NCBI RefSeq assembly: GCF_004124275.1
Contig: NZ_CP027218.1
Coordinates: forward strand, 2,731,501 to 2,795,500
Length of the DNA stretch: 64,000 bases
Source of the DNA: Pseudomonas sp. DTU12.3
Lineage (GTDB): Bacteria; Pseudomonadota; Gammaproteobacteria; Pseudomonadales; Pseudomonadaceae
Reading direction: 5' to 3'
Shown here: positions 40,592 through 49,305 of the stretch, in pieces
Numbering within the stretch: position 1 is the stretch's first letter
Layout of the letters: the number at the start of each line of letters is the position of its first letter
The notes under the pieces: model-generated
What the model saw: only the letters and a program-made list of their open reading frames with translations
Database searches by the model: none
Told to the model about the DNA's origin: nothing
Made by a program: the position numbers and the translations under genes

Positions 40592-42196
40592 ATGACGAGA
40601 GATGGATCTCTGGTTGGGGCTTTGCCTGCACCAGTGCTTTTGCCGAAAAACCGCTGGCTCGCACCGACGTTGCAAAGCATCGCCCTGATGCTGTTGCTCG
40701 CCGGCATGACGCTGGGTGAGTGGTCGCTTTACCTGGGCATGCCGTTGGCCGTGCTGATTGTCTGGCTGCCGCGCCTGCGTTCGCGCACGGTCACCGATGT
40801 CGCGCCTACCGATAGTGGCAACGCGATGTCCGAACTGACCCGTGACCTTTCCTATACCACCAGCCATAACGCGTTGTCGGCGGCCGGTGTGGCGTTTTCG
40901 GTCAAGGAACTGGCGAGCAAACTCGAATCGCAACTCGATGCGGCAGCACGGATCGTCAGCAACGCCGAGGTGATGATTGCCACCGAACAGGCCACTTCGC
41001 AACTCAGCCGAGAAGCGCTGGAGGCCGCCAGCGAGGCGCATCACAGCAGCGCCGCCGGGCGTACCGAACTGGCCGATTCGATCTCGCGGATGCATCAACT
41101 CAGTCAACGCGCCAACGCCAGCCGCGAATTGATCGAAGCCTTGAGCGTGCGCAGCGACGACATCCAACGCGTAACGCTGGTGATTCAGTCGATTGCCAGC
41201 CAGACCAATCTGTTGGCGCTGAACGCGGCAATCGAAGCGGCGCGGGCCGGCGAGCATGGCCGTGGTTTCGCTGTGGTCGCGGACGAGGTGCGTGGTCTGG
41301 CGGCGCGTACGGCGTCGGCGACCGGCGAGGTCGGCGAGATGGTCGCGGACATTCAGCAGCGTACGGCGCAAGTGGTCGAGCAGATCCGCCAACTGTCGAG
41401 CGATTTGCACACCGGCGTCGAGCAGGTCGAACACACCGGCCAGCATCTGGACAACATCGCCCGACTGGCCGCCGGGGTGGAAACCCAGGTCGGCGAAATC
41501 GCTCGAGGTGCAGAAACCAACCGCGAACAACTCGACAGTCTGTTCAAGGCTGTCGGGCAGATGCGCAGCGATCTGGCGATCAGTGATCAACAGACCCGGC
41601 GCCTCGCCGACGCGGCGGTGCAGATGGAAGGGCAGGCGGAGACCATCAGCGAACGCCTCGCCGAAGTCGGCCTCGATGACTATCACCAGCGTATCTACGA
41701 CCTCGCGCGGGAAGGCGCGAACCAGATCGCGGCGCGTTTCGAAGCGGATGTCGAGCAGGGGCGGGTCAGCCTGGAGGATCTGTTCGATCGTCAGTACCAG
41801 CCGATTGCCAATACCCAACCGACGAAGTTTCAAACCCGCTTTGACCGCTACACCGATCAGGTGCTGCCGGCGATTCAGGAACCGTTGTTGCCGCGCCATG
41901 AAGGCCTGGTGTTTGCGATTGCCTGTACGCAGCAAGGTTATGTGCCGACACACAATCAGCTGTTCAGTCAGCCGTTGACCGGTGATGCGCAGGTCGATGC
42001 GATCAACAATCGCACCAAGCGCAAGTTTGCCGACCGCACCGGCATTCGCTGCGGCAGCCACCAACAACCGGTACTGCTGCAAACCTACACGCGCGATACC
42101 GGCGAGCTGATGCACGACCTGTCGGTACCGATCATGGTCAAGGGGCGCCACTGGGGTGGATTGCGTTTGGGCTACAAGCCGGAAAACCCGCGCTGA
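40592..42196 (+). CDS. Methyl-accepting chemotaxis protein with C-terminal sensor-like region
   Basis: A 534-residue chemoreceptor. A hydrophobic hairpin lies at about residues 27-60 and no periplasmic domain separates the two segments. The signalling tip ([34 protein letters not shown]) is at about residues 205-238, in the first half of the protein. After about residue 370 comes a non-coiled region ending [20 protein letters not shown], like the end of a Cache-type ligand domain. Such receptors should sense a cytoplasmic or membrane-near signal and report to CheA. It appears monocistronic. Confidence 0.87.
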   Translation: MTRDGSLVGALPAPVLLPKNRWLAPTLQSIALMLLLAGMTLGEWSLYLGMPLAVLIVWLPRLRSRTVTDVAPTDSGNAMSELTRDLSYTTSHNALSAAGVAFSVKELASKLESQLDAAARIVSNAEVMIATEQATSQLSREALEAASEAHHSSAAGRTELADSISRMHQLSQRANASRELIEALSVRSDDIQRVTLVIQSIASQTNLLALNAAIEAARAGEHGRGFAVVADEVRGLAARTASATGEVGEMVADIQQRTAQVVEQIRQLSSDLHTGVEQVEHTGQHLDNIARLAAGVETQVGEIARGAETNREQLDSLFKAVGQMRSDLAISDQQTRRLADAAVQMEGQAETISERLAEVGLDDYHQRIYDLAREGANQIAARFEADVEQGRVSLEDLFDRQYQPIANTQPTKFQTRFDRYTDQVLPAIQEPLLPRHEGLVFAIACTQQGYVPTHNQLFSQPLTGDAQVDAINNRTKRKFADRTGIRCGSHQQPVLLQTYTRDTGELMHDLSVPIMVKGRHWGGLRLGYKPENPR

Positions 42197-42267
42197 GCAA
42201 TTGTTACCGCTGGTGCAATGAATCTGTGCACGAGGGTTGCTGTTTCCTTGCGAAAGAAAGCATTAAT

Positions 42268-42287
42268 CTGCCTACATAGTTAGGCAG
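42268..42287. promoter_or_regulatory. Dyad upstream of a small hypothetical gene
   Basis: CTGCCTA-CATAGT-TAGGCAG is a perfect 7-bp dyad within the longer imperfect ATTAATCTGCCTA...TAGGCAGCTAAT. It ends 22 bp before the start at 42310. It resembles operators of MarR-type repressors, but no such regulator is adjacent. Confidence 0.5.
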
Positions 42288-42309
42288 CTAATGATTTCGC
42301 GAGGTCAGC

Positions 42310-42513
42310 ATGCAATCAAGAGTCGATGTCGCAGTAATGATCGGCAGTGGCGTGCCCGCCTGTTTGCGCGCCTTGGGTCAAAGCGTCTGCTGGGTCGTGC
42401 TGCTCAATGGCGAGCGGCGCGGTACCGCGTTCGCCAGTCGCGACGAAGCCGAGGAGTGCAAGGCTGCATGGCTCGCGCAATTGCAAGCCGAGCCGGGCGA
42501 CAGCCTGCACTGA
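42310..42513 (+). CDS. Small hypothetical protein
   Basis: A 67-residue protein (MQSRVDVAVMIGSGVPACLRALGQS...) with a C-terminal helical part, SRDEAEECKAAWLAQLQAEPG. GAGG precedes the ATG at good spacing. No family is recognised. It lies close behind the CTGCCTA dyad and is convergent with the DUF2789 gene, ending 6 bp from it. Confidence 0.6.
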   Translation: MQSRVDVAVMIGSGVPACLRALGQSVCWVVLLNGERRGTAFASRDEAEECKAAWLAQLQAEPGDSLH

Positions 42514-42519
42514 TCCGGA

Positions 42520-42756
42520 TTATTTGCCGCGGTGCAGACGCACGTTCAGCTCATCGACCATCACGGCTTCCTCGCCGTCGGCGCGCAGCCATTCCTTGAG
42601 CAATTGCGCCTGTTGCGGCGTCCAGAAGTCGGCTTCGATCAGTTTGATCTCGGCAGCCAGCGGGTGCGCTTCGATGAAGTCGTCGATTGCGCCGTCTTCC
42701 GATGGCAGTCCCAGTTGATCGAACAGGGTTTTCAGGTCGTATGCAGGCAGTTCCAT
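42520..42756 (-). CDS. DUF2789 family protein
   Basis: A 78-residue protein starting MELPAYDLKTLFDQLGLPS and containing FWTPQQAQLLKEWLRADG, the DUF2789 pattern. The function of this family is unknown. AAGGAG precedes the ATG at 42756. It lies downstream of, and shares its strand with, the small gene at 42806. Confidence 0.83.
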   Translation of the reverse strand: MELPAYDLKTLFDQLGLPSEDGAIDDFIEAHPLAAEIKLIEADFWTPQQAQLLKEWLRADGEEAVMVDELNVRLHRGK

Positions 42757-42805
42757 CGTGTGCTCCTTGGTGGGTGCGCCGGTATGGCGCAGTCGATCTC
42801 TCTCT

Positions 42806-43081
42806 TTATCTGAGGCAGTCGCTGGCGCGGAGTTCGATTTGTGATTCAAGTGAACGGGCGAGGGCGCAGGCTTCGTTATGATCCTCGCGGAAACCTCTTA
42901 CAAGTCCCGTAGATTTTTCCTTGATGTGAAAGAAGGCATTGCCGGCAGGGATTACCTGAAAGCGTGGGGTATGGTCGTATTGCCCGGCGCTGGACAGATC
43001 GCTCATGCCGTTCACATGCATGATGAGTGACGACTTTATGCGGGCGTCAGCGGGCCGGGCGAAGTGAGTCAAAGTGCACAT
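42806..43081 (-). CDS. Small hypothetical protein
   Basis: A 91-residue protein. The well-formed part begins around MSDLSSAGQYDHTPRFQVIP and continues NAFFHIKEKSTGLVRGFREDHNEACALARSLE. The start at 43081 has AAAGGA 6 bp upstream; a start at 43006 would give 66 residues and cannot be excluded. The function is unknown. Confidence 0.6.
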   Translation of the reverse strand: MCTLTHFARPADARIKSSLIMHVNGMSDLSSAGQYDHTPRFQVIPAGNAFFHIKEKSTGLVRGFREDHNEACALARSLESQIELRASDCLR

Positions 43082-43416
43082 ATGAAGTCCTTTTCATTGG
43101 GCGGCCGGTATTTACAGGCCGTTTTGGGTAGTCGTAATGAGCATCGCTGCTCTAGAATCGCCAGTAGCTGTTGACGACTGCGCTTATCTAAAGCAATTTT
43201 TCGCGAGCGATATGTCGGAAAAGAGCTTTTTTTCGTGAGAATTTTCCCTAAAGTTCGTAGTCAGCTTTCTCTGTGCACCGGTAAGGAATTTTCCTTCGAG
43301 TTTTGGCGACATCGGGGCAAGTTTCGCGAGTGACAATCCAGTAGTCTTACGAACCTCGCGATGATTGAGCAATCTGCTCAGTTCGAGCTTTTTATTTGAG
43401 TCACCGGCAGTTCCAT
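43082..43416. other. Intergenic region, no gene seen
   Basis: About 335 bp of lower-GC sequence between divergent small genes. It is rich in AT patches (GAGCTTTTTTTCG, GAATTTTCC repeated near 43236 and 43288). No ORF with a family resemblance is present. It may hold the two promoters and possibly a small RNA ending at the next feature. Confidence 0.45.
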
Positions 43417-43463
43417 CGGCCTGGCCGTTTTTTGCCGTGCGCGTTTTCCGTGCACGGTTTTTT
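43417..43463 (+). terminator. Two consecutive hairpin-plus-T6 elements
   Basis: CGGC-CTG-GCCG-TTTTTT (43417-43433) is followed directly by CCGTGC-11nt-GCACGG-TTTTTT (43435-43463). Both are oriented to end transcription on the plus strand, yet they sit about 20 bp before the next gene's start. They could be an attenuator or the end of an upstream small RNA. Confidence 0.55.
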
Positions 43464-43482
43464 CAGATGTGGGGATGTTTCT

Positions 43483-43953
43483 TTGGCAGTCAGTAACCTC
43501 GATATGCATGCTTTGTTCGTGCTGGGTGATTTGCGTGCAAAGCTGGTCAAGCAGTTCCAATCGCGTTTTGTTTACATCACCGAGCAAAACGCCGAAGGCA
43601 TCTACGTCGCCGAGATCGATACCGAAAGCGCCTTGGTCGTCGATGACAAACCTGGGCTCAAGCTCAAGGTCGGCGATCATTTCAGCGCCTCGGTCCTGCC
43701 CAGCCGTGAAGGCGGCAAGATGGACATCCGTTTTCGCGAAATCAAACTGACGGTTTATGGTCTGGGCGATTACGCCTTTGTCTCGACGGCCGACGGTCAG
43801 GCGATTCTGTTCAAGGAAGGCCACAGCGTGGTGACGGTGTTTGCCGCCAATCAACAACTGCAGGAAGGCCTGACCAAAACCCTGAAAGCCGTCACCGCCA
43901 AAGCCGCGAAGTGGCGCAAGGGCGAGCTGATTACCTTCAAGGCCAGCGAGTGA
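43483..43953 (+). CDS. Conserved hypothetical protein
   Basis: A 156-residue soluble protein (SNLDMHALFVLGDLRAKLVKQF...). Its beta-rich middle includes ESALVVDDKPGLKLKVGDHFSASVLP and REIKLTVYGLGDYAFVS. No domain name is recalled. The TTG at 43483 is chosen as start because GGGGA lies 8 bp upstream; an ATG at 43510 is an alternative. The stop overlaps the next gene's GTG start by 4 nt. Confidence 0.7.
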   Translation: MAVSNLDMHALFVLGDLRAKLVKQFQSRFVYITEQNAEGIYVAEIDTESALVVDDKPGLKLKVGDHFSASVLPSREGGKMDIRFREIKLTVYGLGDYAFVSTADGQAILFKEGHSVVTVFAANQQLQEGLTKTLKAVTAKAAKWRKGELITFKASE

Positions 43954-44159
43954 GCACAGCGTTGAGTCGCGCCGATTTCCATTCGCAAAACCTCGACAGC
44001 GCACGTGATGAAGCCCGGCGCCTGTTCGCCGCTAAGGCCCAAATGCAAGGCGCGTGGCTGGGTTGGGTCGCCGCGCAGATCTACACGTTGCGCCCCGCGG
44101 CATACGCCAGCATGGTCAGACGCGAGCTACAAAGCTTGCAGGAAAAGTCTGATTCGTAA
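43950..44159 (+). CDS. Small hypothetical protein, coupled to the preceding gene
   Basis: A 69-residue protein, mostly helical (LDSARDEARRLFAAKAQMQGAWLGWVAAQIYTL). The GTG start overlaps the upstream stop in GTGA, indicating translational coupling and a shared role with the previous protein. The function is unknown. Confidence 0.68.
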   Translation: MSTALSRADFHSQNLDSARDEARRLFAAKAQMQGAWLGWVAAQIYTLRPAAYASMVRRELQSLQEKSDS

Positions 44160-44286
44160 CCTCGTCCGGGCTCGGGCCCGGAAAAAGCAGGAACCTCGGC
44201 TACAGTCAGTTGACTGAGTATTCAGAGGCTTGCGGTCTTCTGTCAGGCCATCCTGCCATTGCTGTGAACAGCACGAGGTGCAATGC

Positions 44287-45300
44287 ATGAACGGATTTCG
44301 ACGGTTGTTGGCCGCGAGCGTGGCCACATTCGGCTTGCTGACGTCAGCACAAACGGTGATCGCGGCAGAGACGCCGATCCATTTTGCCGACCTCAACTGG
44401 GAAAGCGGCAGCCTGATCACCGATGTCCTGCGGATCATCGTCGAGAAGGGCTACGGGCTGCCGACCGATACGTTGCCGGGCACCACCATCACCCTGGAAA
44501 CCGCCCTGGCGAACAACGACATTCAGGTGATCGGCGAAGAATGGGCCGGACGCAGCCCGGTCTGGGTCAAGGCCGAGGCTGAAGGCAAGGTCGTCAGCCT
44601 GGGCGATACGGTCAAGGGCGCCACCGAGGGTTGGTGGGTGCCGGAGTACGTGATCAAGGGCGACCCGGCCAAGGGCATCAAGCCGCTCGCGCCGGACCTG
44701 CGCAGCGTCAGTGATCTGAAAAAATACAAGGATGTGTTCAAGGACCCCGAGAATCCGAGCAAAGGGCGTTTCCTCAACAGTCCGATCGGCTGGACCTCGG
44801 AAGTGGTCAACAAGCAGAAGCTGACGGCTTACGGTTTGCAGGATGACTTCACCAATTTCCGCAGCGGCTCGGGCGCCGCGCTGGATGCCGAGATCAGCTC
44901 TTCGATCCGTCGCGGTAAACCGGTGCTGTTCTACTACTGGTCGCCGACGCCATTGCTCGGCAAATTCAAACTGGTGCAGCTGGAAGAACCGCCGTTCGAT
45001 GCCGAGGCGTGGAAAACCCTGACCGACGCCGATAACCCCAATCCGAAACCGACCCGCTCGCTGGCGTCGAAGCTGTCGATTGGCGTGTCGACACCGTTTC
45101 AGAAGCAGTATCCGCAGATCACGGCATTCTTCAGCAAGGTCGATTTTCCGATTGAACCGCTGAACAAGGCGCTGGCGGAAATGAGCGAGAAGCACACGGC
45201 GCCACGCGATGCGGCGGTGGCGTTCATGAAGGCGCATCCGGATGTGTGGCAGGCGTGGTTGCCGAAGGATGTGGCGGACAAGGTTTCCGCCAACCTCTAA
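44287..45300 (+). CDS. Glycine betaine/choline-type ABC binding protein (ProX-like), orphan
   Basis: A 337-residue exported binding protein. The signal peptide MNGFRRLLAASVATFGLL... ends near VIAAE. The OpuAC/ProX pattern follows: FADLNWESGSLITDVLRIIVEKGYG, LANNDIQVIGEEWAGRSPVW and PVLFYYWSPTPLLGKF, with aromatic residues likely lining the ligand cage. No proV or proW homologue is adjacent, so it must work with a transporter encoded elsewhere. The ligand is probably a quaternary amine. Confidence 0.85.
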   Translation: MNGFRRLLAASVATFGLLTSAQTVIAAETPIHFADLNWESGSLITDVLRIIVEKGYGLPTDTLPGTTITLETALANNDIQVIGEEWAGRSPVWVKAEAEGKVVSLGDTVKGATEGWWVPEYVIKGDPAKGIKPLAPDLRSVSDLKKYKDVFKDPENPSKGRFLNSPIGWTSEVVNKQKLTAYGLQDDFTNFRSGSGAALDAEISSSIRRGKPVLFYYWSPTPLLGKFKLVQLEEPPFDAEAWKTLTDADNPNPKPTRSLASKLSIGVSTPFQKQYPQITAFFSKVDFPIEPLNKALAEMSEKHTAPRDAAVAFMKAHPDVWQAWLPKDVADKVSANL

Positions 45301-45312
45301 CGGCTTGCCTTA

Positions 45313-45396
45313 TGTAGGAGCTGCCGCAGGCTGCGATCTTTTGATCTTGTTTTTAACAATCAAGACCAAAAGATCGCAGCCTGCGGCAGCTCCTAC
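45313..45396. repeat. REP inverted pair (GAGCTGCCGCAGGCTGC variant)
   Basis: TGTAGGAGCTGCCGCAGGCT and its complement flank about 25 bp. It lies between the convergent proX-like and TonB-receptor genes and can serve as a two-way terminator. Confidence 0.92.
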
Positions 45397-45408
45397 AAAT
45401 CGGTTTTT

Positions 45409-45456
45409 GAATCGGGTTTGTACGGCAGGTTGGTTTTAGAATCGGGTTTGTACGGC
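45409..45456. repeat. Short tandem duplication at the TonB-receptor stop
   Basis: GAATCGGGTTTGTACGGC occurs at 45409-45426 and 45439-45456, 30 bp apart. The second copy encodes the final residues AVQTRF of the receptor on the minus strand. The first copy would encode the same residues again, in frame, after the stop. Confidence 0.85.
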
Positions 45457-47571
45457 CAATTCAAAAGTCCGCGGCGATCCCAGGTAATACGCCGGGGAAA
45501 CATGCGCAAACTCGGCATACACCTCATTGGTCAGATTGCGCACCCGCCCGGTCACGGTGGTGTGCGCGTCGATCTTGTAGCTGAGGAAACTGCCGAACAA
45601 CGTGTACGACGGCACCGTCATGGTGTTGGCCGTGTCAGCGAACACCGATGCCACATACCGCGCATCGACCCCTCCCTGCCATTGCGGTGAAAAATCATAA
45701 GTCAGCCACAGGTTACCGACCCGATCCGGCACGTTGGTCGGCGTATTGCCCTTGCGTGACACCACCACGCCGGCGGCATTTTTCTCGGTGAAGTCGTCGT
45801 ACTGCGCATCGACCCAGGCGAAGTTGCCTTCGGCCAGCAGCTTGTCGGTGATGCGCAACGAGCTGGCAATCTCGATGCCTTTCGACGTCTGTTGGCCGAC
45901 CGGAATGCTGCTGGCCGGATCGAGCGGATCGGTGACCGCGAAGTCCTTGCGCTCAATGGTGTACGCCGCCACGGTCGCCGAGCCGCGGCCATTCAGGTAA
46001 TCGAACTTGCTGCCAATCTCCCATTGCTTGCCGGTCGAGACGTCGAAGTTCTGCGTGCCGCCCGGTTGCTCGGCGGCGGTGCTGTATTGCAGGTAGGCGT
46101 TGGCAGTGGGGATGAACTGATAGGTCAGTCCCGCGCGACCGGTGACCGGTTGCCAACTTTGCTTGAAGTGCTTGGGATTGGCGGCGGTCACGGTGCGGTG
46201 ATTGGTCACGTCAAGGTCGATATCGTCGTAGCGCAGGCCGGTGAGCAGGGACAATTTGTCGGTCAGCGCCAGACGATTTTCGACGAACAGGGCCTTGGTG
46301 GTGACCTCGTTGGTCTTGTCGCTGATCAGCGTCGGGTTGGTGCCGGGAATGTCATAGAAACGCCCCGGTCGGTAGTGGTTCGGGTCAACCGTGCTCGCGC
46401 CTTTGATGTTGAGCGGTGAGTTGGTGGTCTGGTTGACCTTGTATTCGAAACCGCCCGACCACGTCGTATCGAGCCCGAACAGGCTGTTGTCGTGACGCAG
46501 TTCGAACTGGTTGCCGTTCTGTTCGCCCTGATGCCGCACCTGATACGCGGTTGAGCGGTTAACCGCGCTGTTGTCGGCGTTGTACTGGTAGGTCTCGAGG
46601 TTGCGGTAGTCGCGCTGGCTGTCGAGGTGATACAGCGTGTTGCGCAGGGTAGTGCTGTCGTTGATCCGGTAGTCGATGATCGAACGCACCCAGATCGTCC
46701 GTTGTTCGTAGCGACCATCCTCGACGTTGTAGTTGTTGAAGCGATTGTGTCGATCGATTTTCAACTCGCCCGCCTTGGGATTGAGCACCGGGGTGCCCCA
46801 ATACGGACTGTCTTCGTGCTCGTCCTGATATTCCAGCGCGAGGGTGTGCGACAGATCCGGCGTGAGATCGCTGAGCAGCGAGAACGCCACACTCCAGGCA
46901 TCGCGCTCCTGACGGTCGATGTAGCCGTTGCTGGTGTTGTGGCTGACATCCAGTCGCGCGTAATGCTGGACGTCGGCGCCAGGCTCGGTCAGGGCATGGT
47001 TGAGGCCAAACGCGGTTTCCTTGGTGTCGTAGGTGCCGTAGCTGACGCGGCCTTCAACGGCCTGTTCATCGCGCGTGGCCAGTTTGGTCACGTAATTCAA
47101 CGAACCGCCCACGGAACCGGCACCGTTGATCAGCGACGACGGGCCGCCGACCAGTTCCACCCGATCGTAGATCCACGCGTCGACCGGCCTCGCGAGACCA
47201 CCGGAGACGTTGATGCCGTTGAACATCTGGGTGATCTGGCTGCTGGTGAAGCCGCGATAGGAAACGAAGCCGCCGAAACCCGGCGGCGCACTGGCGTTGA
47301 CTCCGGGCAGGGTGTTGGCGGCGTCCTGGAAGTTTTGCGCGCCATGGCGTTCGATGTCGTTGCGATTGGCGATGGCGACCGAGGCGGGTGTATCGCGCAC
47401 GCTCAAGCCAAGTCGTGAGGCCATGCCGCTGGACTGGTCGAGGCTCAGACCGGGTTCCGCGCCGGACTCGCCGTCGATGGTGATGGGCGCCAGATCCACG
47501 GTGGATTGCGCCCAGGCGTTGACGGACAGGCAGCCACACAGGCTCGCCAGCAAAGTGAGTTGTTTCATCAT
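45436..47571 (-). CDS. TonB-dependent siderophore-type receptor
   Basis: A 711-residue outer-membrane receptor. The signal peptide ends near VNAWAQS. The plug domain spans about residues 50-165 (GLSVRDTPASVAIANRNDIERHG, then VSYRGF and YDRVELVGGPSSLINGAGSVGGSLNYVTK), and a 22-strand barrel ends VQTRF with the terminal aromatic residue. There is no N-terminal signalling extension, so it is not a FecA-type sensor. Ferric-siderophore uptake is the usual role of this family. Adjacent to it is a DUF2946 gene, an arrangement also seen beside metal-related receptors. Confidence 0.9.
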   Translation of the reverse strand: MMKQLTLLASLCGCLSVNAWAQSTVDLAPITIDGESGAEPGLSLDQSSGMASRLGLSVRDTPASVAIANRNDIERHGAQNFQDAANTLPGVNASAPPGFGGFVSYRGFTSSQITQMFNGINVSGGLARPVDAWIYDRVELVGGPSSLINGAGSVGGSLNYVTKLATRDEQAVEGRVSYGTYDTKETAFGLNHALTEPGADVQHYARLDVSHNTSNGYIDRQERDAWSVAFSLLSDLTPDLSHTLALEYQDEHEDSPYWGTPVLNPKAGELKIDRHNRFNNYNVEDGRYEQRTIWVRSIIDYRINDSTTLRNTLYHLDSQRDYRNLETYQYNADNSAVNRSTAYQVRHQGEQNGNQFELRHDNSLFGLDTTWSGGFEYKVNQTTNSPLNIKGASTVDPNHYRPGRFYDIPGTNPTLISDKTNEVTTKALFVENRLALTDKLSLLTGLRYDDIDLDVTNHRTVTAANPKHFKQSWQPVTGRAGLTYQFIPTANAYLQYSTAAEQPGGTQNFDVSTGKQWEIGSKFDYLNGRGSATVAAYTIERKDFAVTDPLDPASSIPVGQQTSKGIEIASSLRITDKLLAEGNFAWVDAQYDDFTEKNAAGVVVSRKGNTPTNVPDRVGNLWLTYDFSPQWQGGVDARYVASVFADTANTMTVPSYTLFGSFLSYKIDAHTTVTGRVRNLTNEVYAEFAHVSPAYYLGSPRTFELAVQTRF

Positions 47572-47660
47572 TGAATCCTGAATGCTTGTCTAGGAGTCAG
47601 CGCACAGGCAAACGCCGCGCGTTGGCGCAGTGGGCTGACAAATCAAAAACGCAGAAACAC

Positions 47661-48050
47661 TCAGGCGAGCGGCGGGGCGCGAGGGTTGGCTGAAGGCCAG
47701 GTGAAGCGGGCAGGCAGGTCGGCGCTGACAATCGGTGCCAGCGGTGGGCTGTGCTGTTCCGGCAGGATCGCCAGGGTCAGGCTGGAGTTGAACGCCGGAC
47801 CCATGCCGCCACCGACGGAACACAGTGGGCAGCCGAACGCCTTGGACAGCGTCGGCAGTTGTTCTTCGCTGGGGTTGCTGGCGAGCGGCGCCTGCGTGGC
47901 CGGGTCGACCGTACAGAACTGACCGCCGATACCGTTCAGCTGCATGCCGACCATTTGTCCGTGACCGATACTGCAGGCGAACACATTGAACAGGACGCAG
48001 CAATAGAGCATCCAGGCCAGCAGTGAGCGATCGGAACGGGAGAATTTCAT
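47661..48050 (-). CDS. DUF2946 family protein
   Basis: A 129-residue protein. A hydrophobic N-terminal segment (SLLAWMLYCCVLFNVFACSIGHGQ) is probably a signal or anchor. A cysteine-containing GCPLCSVGGG follows in the middle. The pattern matches DUF2946, often found beside TonB receptors or copper genes. It lies 89 bp upstream of the receptor gene on the same strand and is probably co-transcribed. The C-x2-C may bind metal; this is inference. Confidence 0.8.
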   Translation of the reverse strand: MKFSRSDRSLLAWMLYCCVLFNVFACSIGHGQMVGMQLNGIGGQFCTVDPATQAPLASNPSEEQLPTLSKAFGCPLCSVGGGMGPAFNSSLTLAILPEQHSPPLAPIVSADLPARFTWPSANPRAPPLA

Positions 48051-48143
48051 GGGGCGGCACTTTACCGTACCGCTGATCGGTCGTGCACTTCAAAAAATGC
48101 CGACTAGGATGATTTGTTCAAATCCCTTTCAAGGATTTCAACC

Positions 48144-48584
48144 ATGACCTTGGTGTTGGCTCAATGGCTGGTGACAATTTTCGCAGTAATCGCCTTGATG
48201 CATGTGTATTGGGCGTTGGGTGGGCAGTGGGCGGCGGCAGTGGTCGTGCCGCAAATACCGGTGGACGGTTTTGTGGCGACGGTGCGCCCGGCGTTCAAAC
48301 CGTCAGGCTGGCTGACGCTGGTGGTAGCGGCGGCGTTGTTGGTGATTGCTGCGCTGGTGTGCATGCGTGTCGGCTGGGGCATGCCGGCGGTGAATCACAA
48401 GGCGTTGCAGTGGGTGATCAGTGCGATTGCGTTGATGATGTTTGCCCGCTCGATTGGTGATTCGAATCTGGTGGGTTTTTTCAAGGAGGTGAAGGGATCG
48501 CGGTTTGCGCGGCTGGATACGTGGGTGTATTCGCCGTTGTGCGCGATCTTGGGAGCAGGGTTGTTGGCGGTGGCTTGGGTGTAA
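48144..48584 (+). CDS. DUF3995 membrane protein
   Basis: A 146-residue protein with four predicted membrane helices: VTIFAVIALMHVYWALGGQW, WLTLVVAAALLVIAALVCM, ALQWVISAIALMMFA and YSPLCAILGAGLLAVAWV. The HVYWALGG motif is typical of DUF3995. The ATG at 48144 follows AAGGA; a longer form from TTG 48114 is possible. The function is unknown. Confidence 0.8.
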   Translation: MTLVLAQWLVTIFAVIALMHVYWALGGQWAAAVVVPQIPVDGFVATVRPAFKPSGWLTLVVAAALLVIAALVCMRVGWGMPAVNHKALQWVISAIALMMFARSIGDSNLVGFFKEVKGSRFARLDTWVYSPLCAILGAGLLAVAWV

Positions 48585-48594
48585 GAGCGGGATC

Positions 48595-48662
48595 AAAAGA
48601 TCGCAGCCTTCGGCAGCTCCTACAGAGATCAATGTAGGAGCTGCCGAAGGCTGCGATCTTTT
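48595..48662. repeat. REP inverted pair (GAGCTGCCGAAGGCTGC family)
   Basis: AAAAGATCGCAGCCTTCGGC and its complement around a short AGAGATCAATG loop. It lies between the convergent DUF3995 and mnhG genes. Confidence 0.92.
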
Positions 48663-48667
48663 ACGGG

Positions 48668-49030
48668 TCAACTGCCGCTTTCGGTGCGACGGCTGCTGAC
48701 TTCGGCCGGCACATCATCGCCAGCCATACGCTTGCGGAACAATGCCGCCCGCGCCAGCAGCAGCGTAGTTACCGGTACGGTGATCGCCAGCAGAATCGGA
48801 ATCAGCCAGGCATGCACCACCGGCGCGGATTTCAGCGCCGAGAAGCAAATGATCGACGCCAGCGCGACACACCAGGCGCCTAACGTCGAAGCCAGTGCCG
48901 GCGGGTGCATGCGCTGAAAATAATCCTTCATCCGCAACAACCCGACTGCACCGATCAGGGCAAACACGCCACTGAGCACCAGCAGGATCGCCACTGGAAT
49001 CTCGACCCACAGCGATAATTCAGCATTCAT
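48668..49030 (-). CDS. mnhG: Mrp/Sha cation-proton antiporter subunit G
   Basis: A 120-residue membrane protein with three helices (IPVAILLVLSGVFALIGAVGLLRMKDYFQRMHPPA...). GVFALIGAVGLLRM..D...R.H is the MnhG/PhaG signature. It is the last gene of the six-gene operon. Its start overlaps the mnhF stop by 4 nt. Confidence 0.92.
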   Translation of the reverse strand: MNAELSLWVEIPVAILLVLSGVFALIGAVGLLRMKDYFQRMHPPALASTLGAWCVALASIICFSALKSAPVVHAWLIPILLAITVPVTTLLLARAALFRKRMAGDDVPAEVSSRRTESGS

Positions 49031-49305
49031 TCGATCACCTCGCCACGCAGCAGGAATTTCGCCAGGGCAAATGAACCGACGAAGCCGAACAGCGCAATCA
49101 GCAGCGCGGCCTCGAAGTAAGTGTCACTGGAATAACGGATGCCCAACGTCAGCATCATCAGCATCGCAACGATGTACAGGTAATCCAGCGCGAGTACCCG
49201 ATCCTGCGCCGACGGCCCTTTGAACAGGCGGACCAGCGTCAGCACCATCGCCAGCGAGAACAGGAACAGCGTCAGCAGAATCGCGTTCGACAGTAATGGG
49301 CTCAT
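49027..49305 (-). CDS. mnhF: Mrp/Sha cation-proton antiporter subunit F
   Basis: A 92-residue protein with three helices; LVRLFKGPSAQDRVLALD is the MnhF/PhaF signature. It overlaps both neighbouring genes by 4 nt, so translation is coupled along the operon. Confidence 0.92.
   Translation of the reverse strand: MSPLLSNAILLTLFLFSLAMVLTLVRLFKGPSAQDRVLALDYLYIVAMLMMLTLGIRYSSDTYFEAALLIALFGFVGSFALAKFLLRGEVIE

Noticed and set aside
43184..43372. 62-codon frame on the minus strand
   Set aside because: No ribosome-binding site or conserved pattern; composition fits non-coding sequence.
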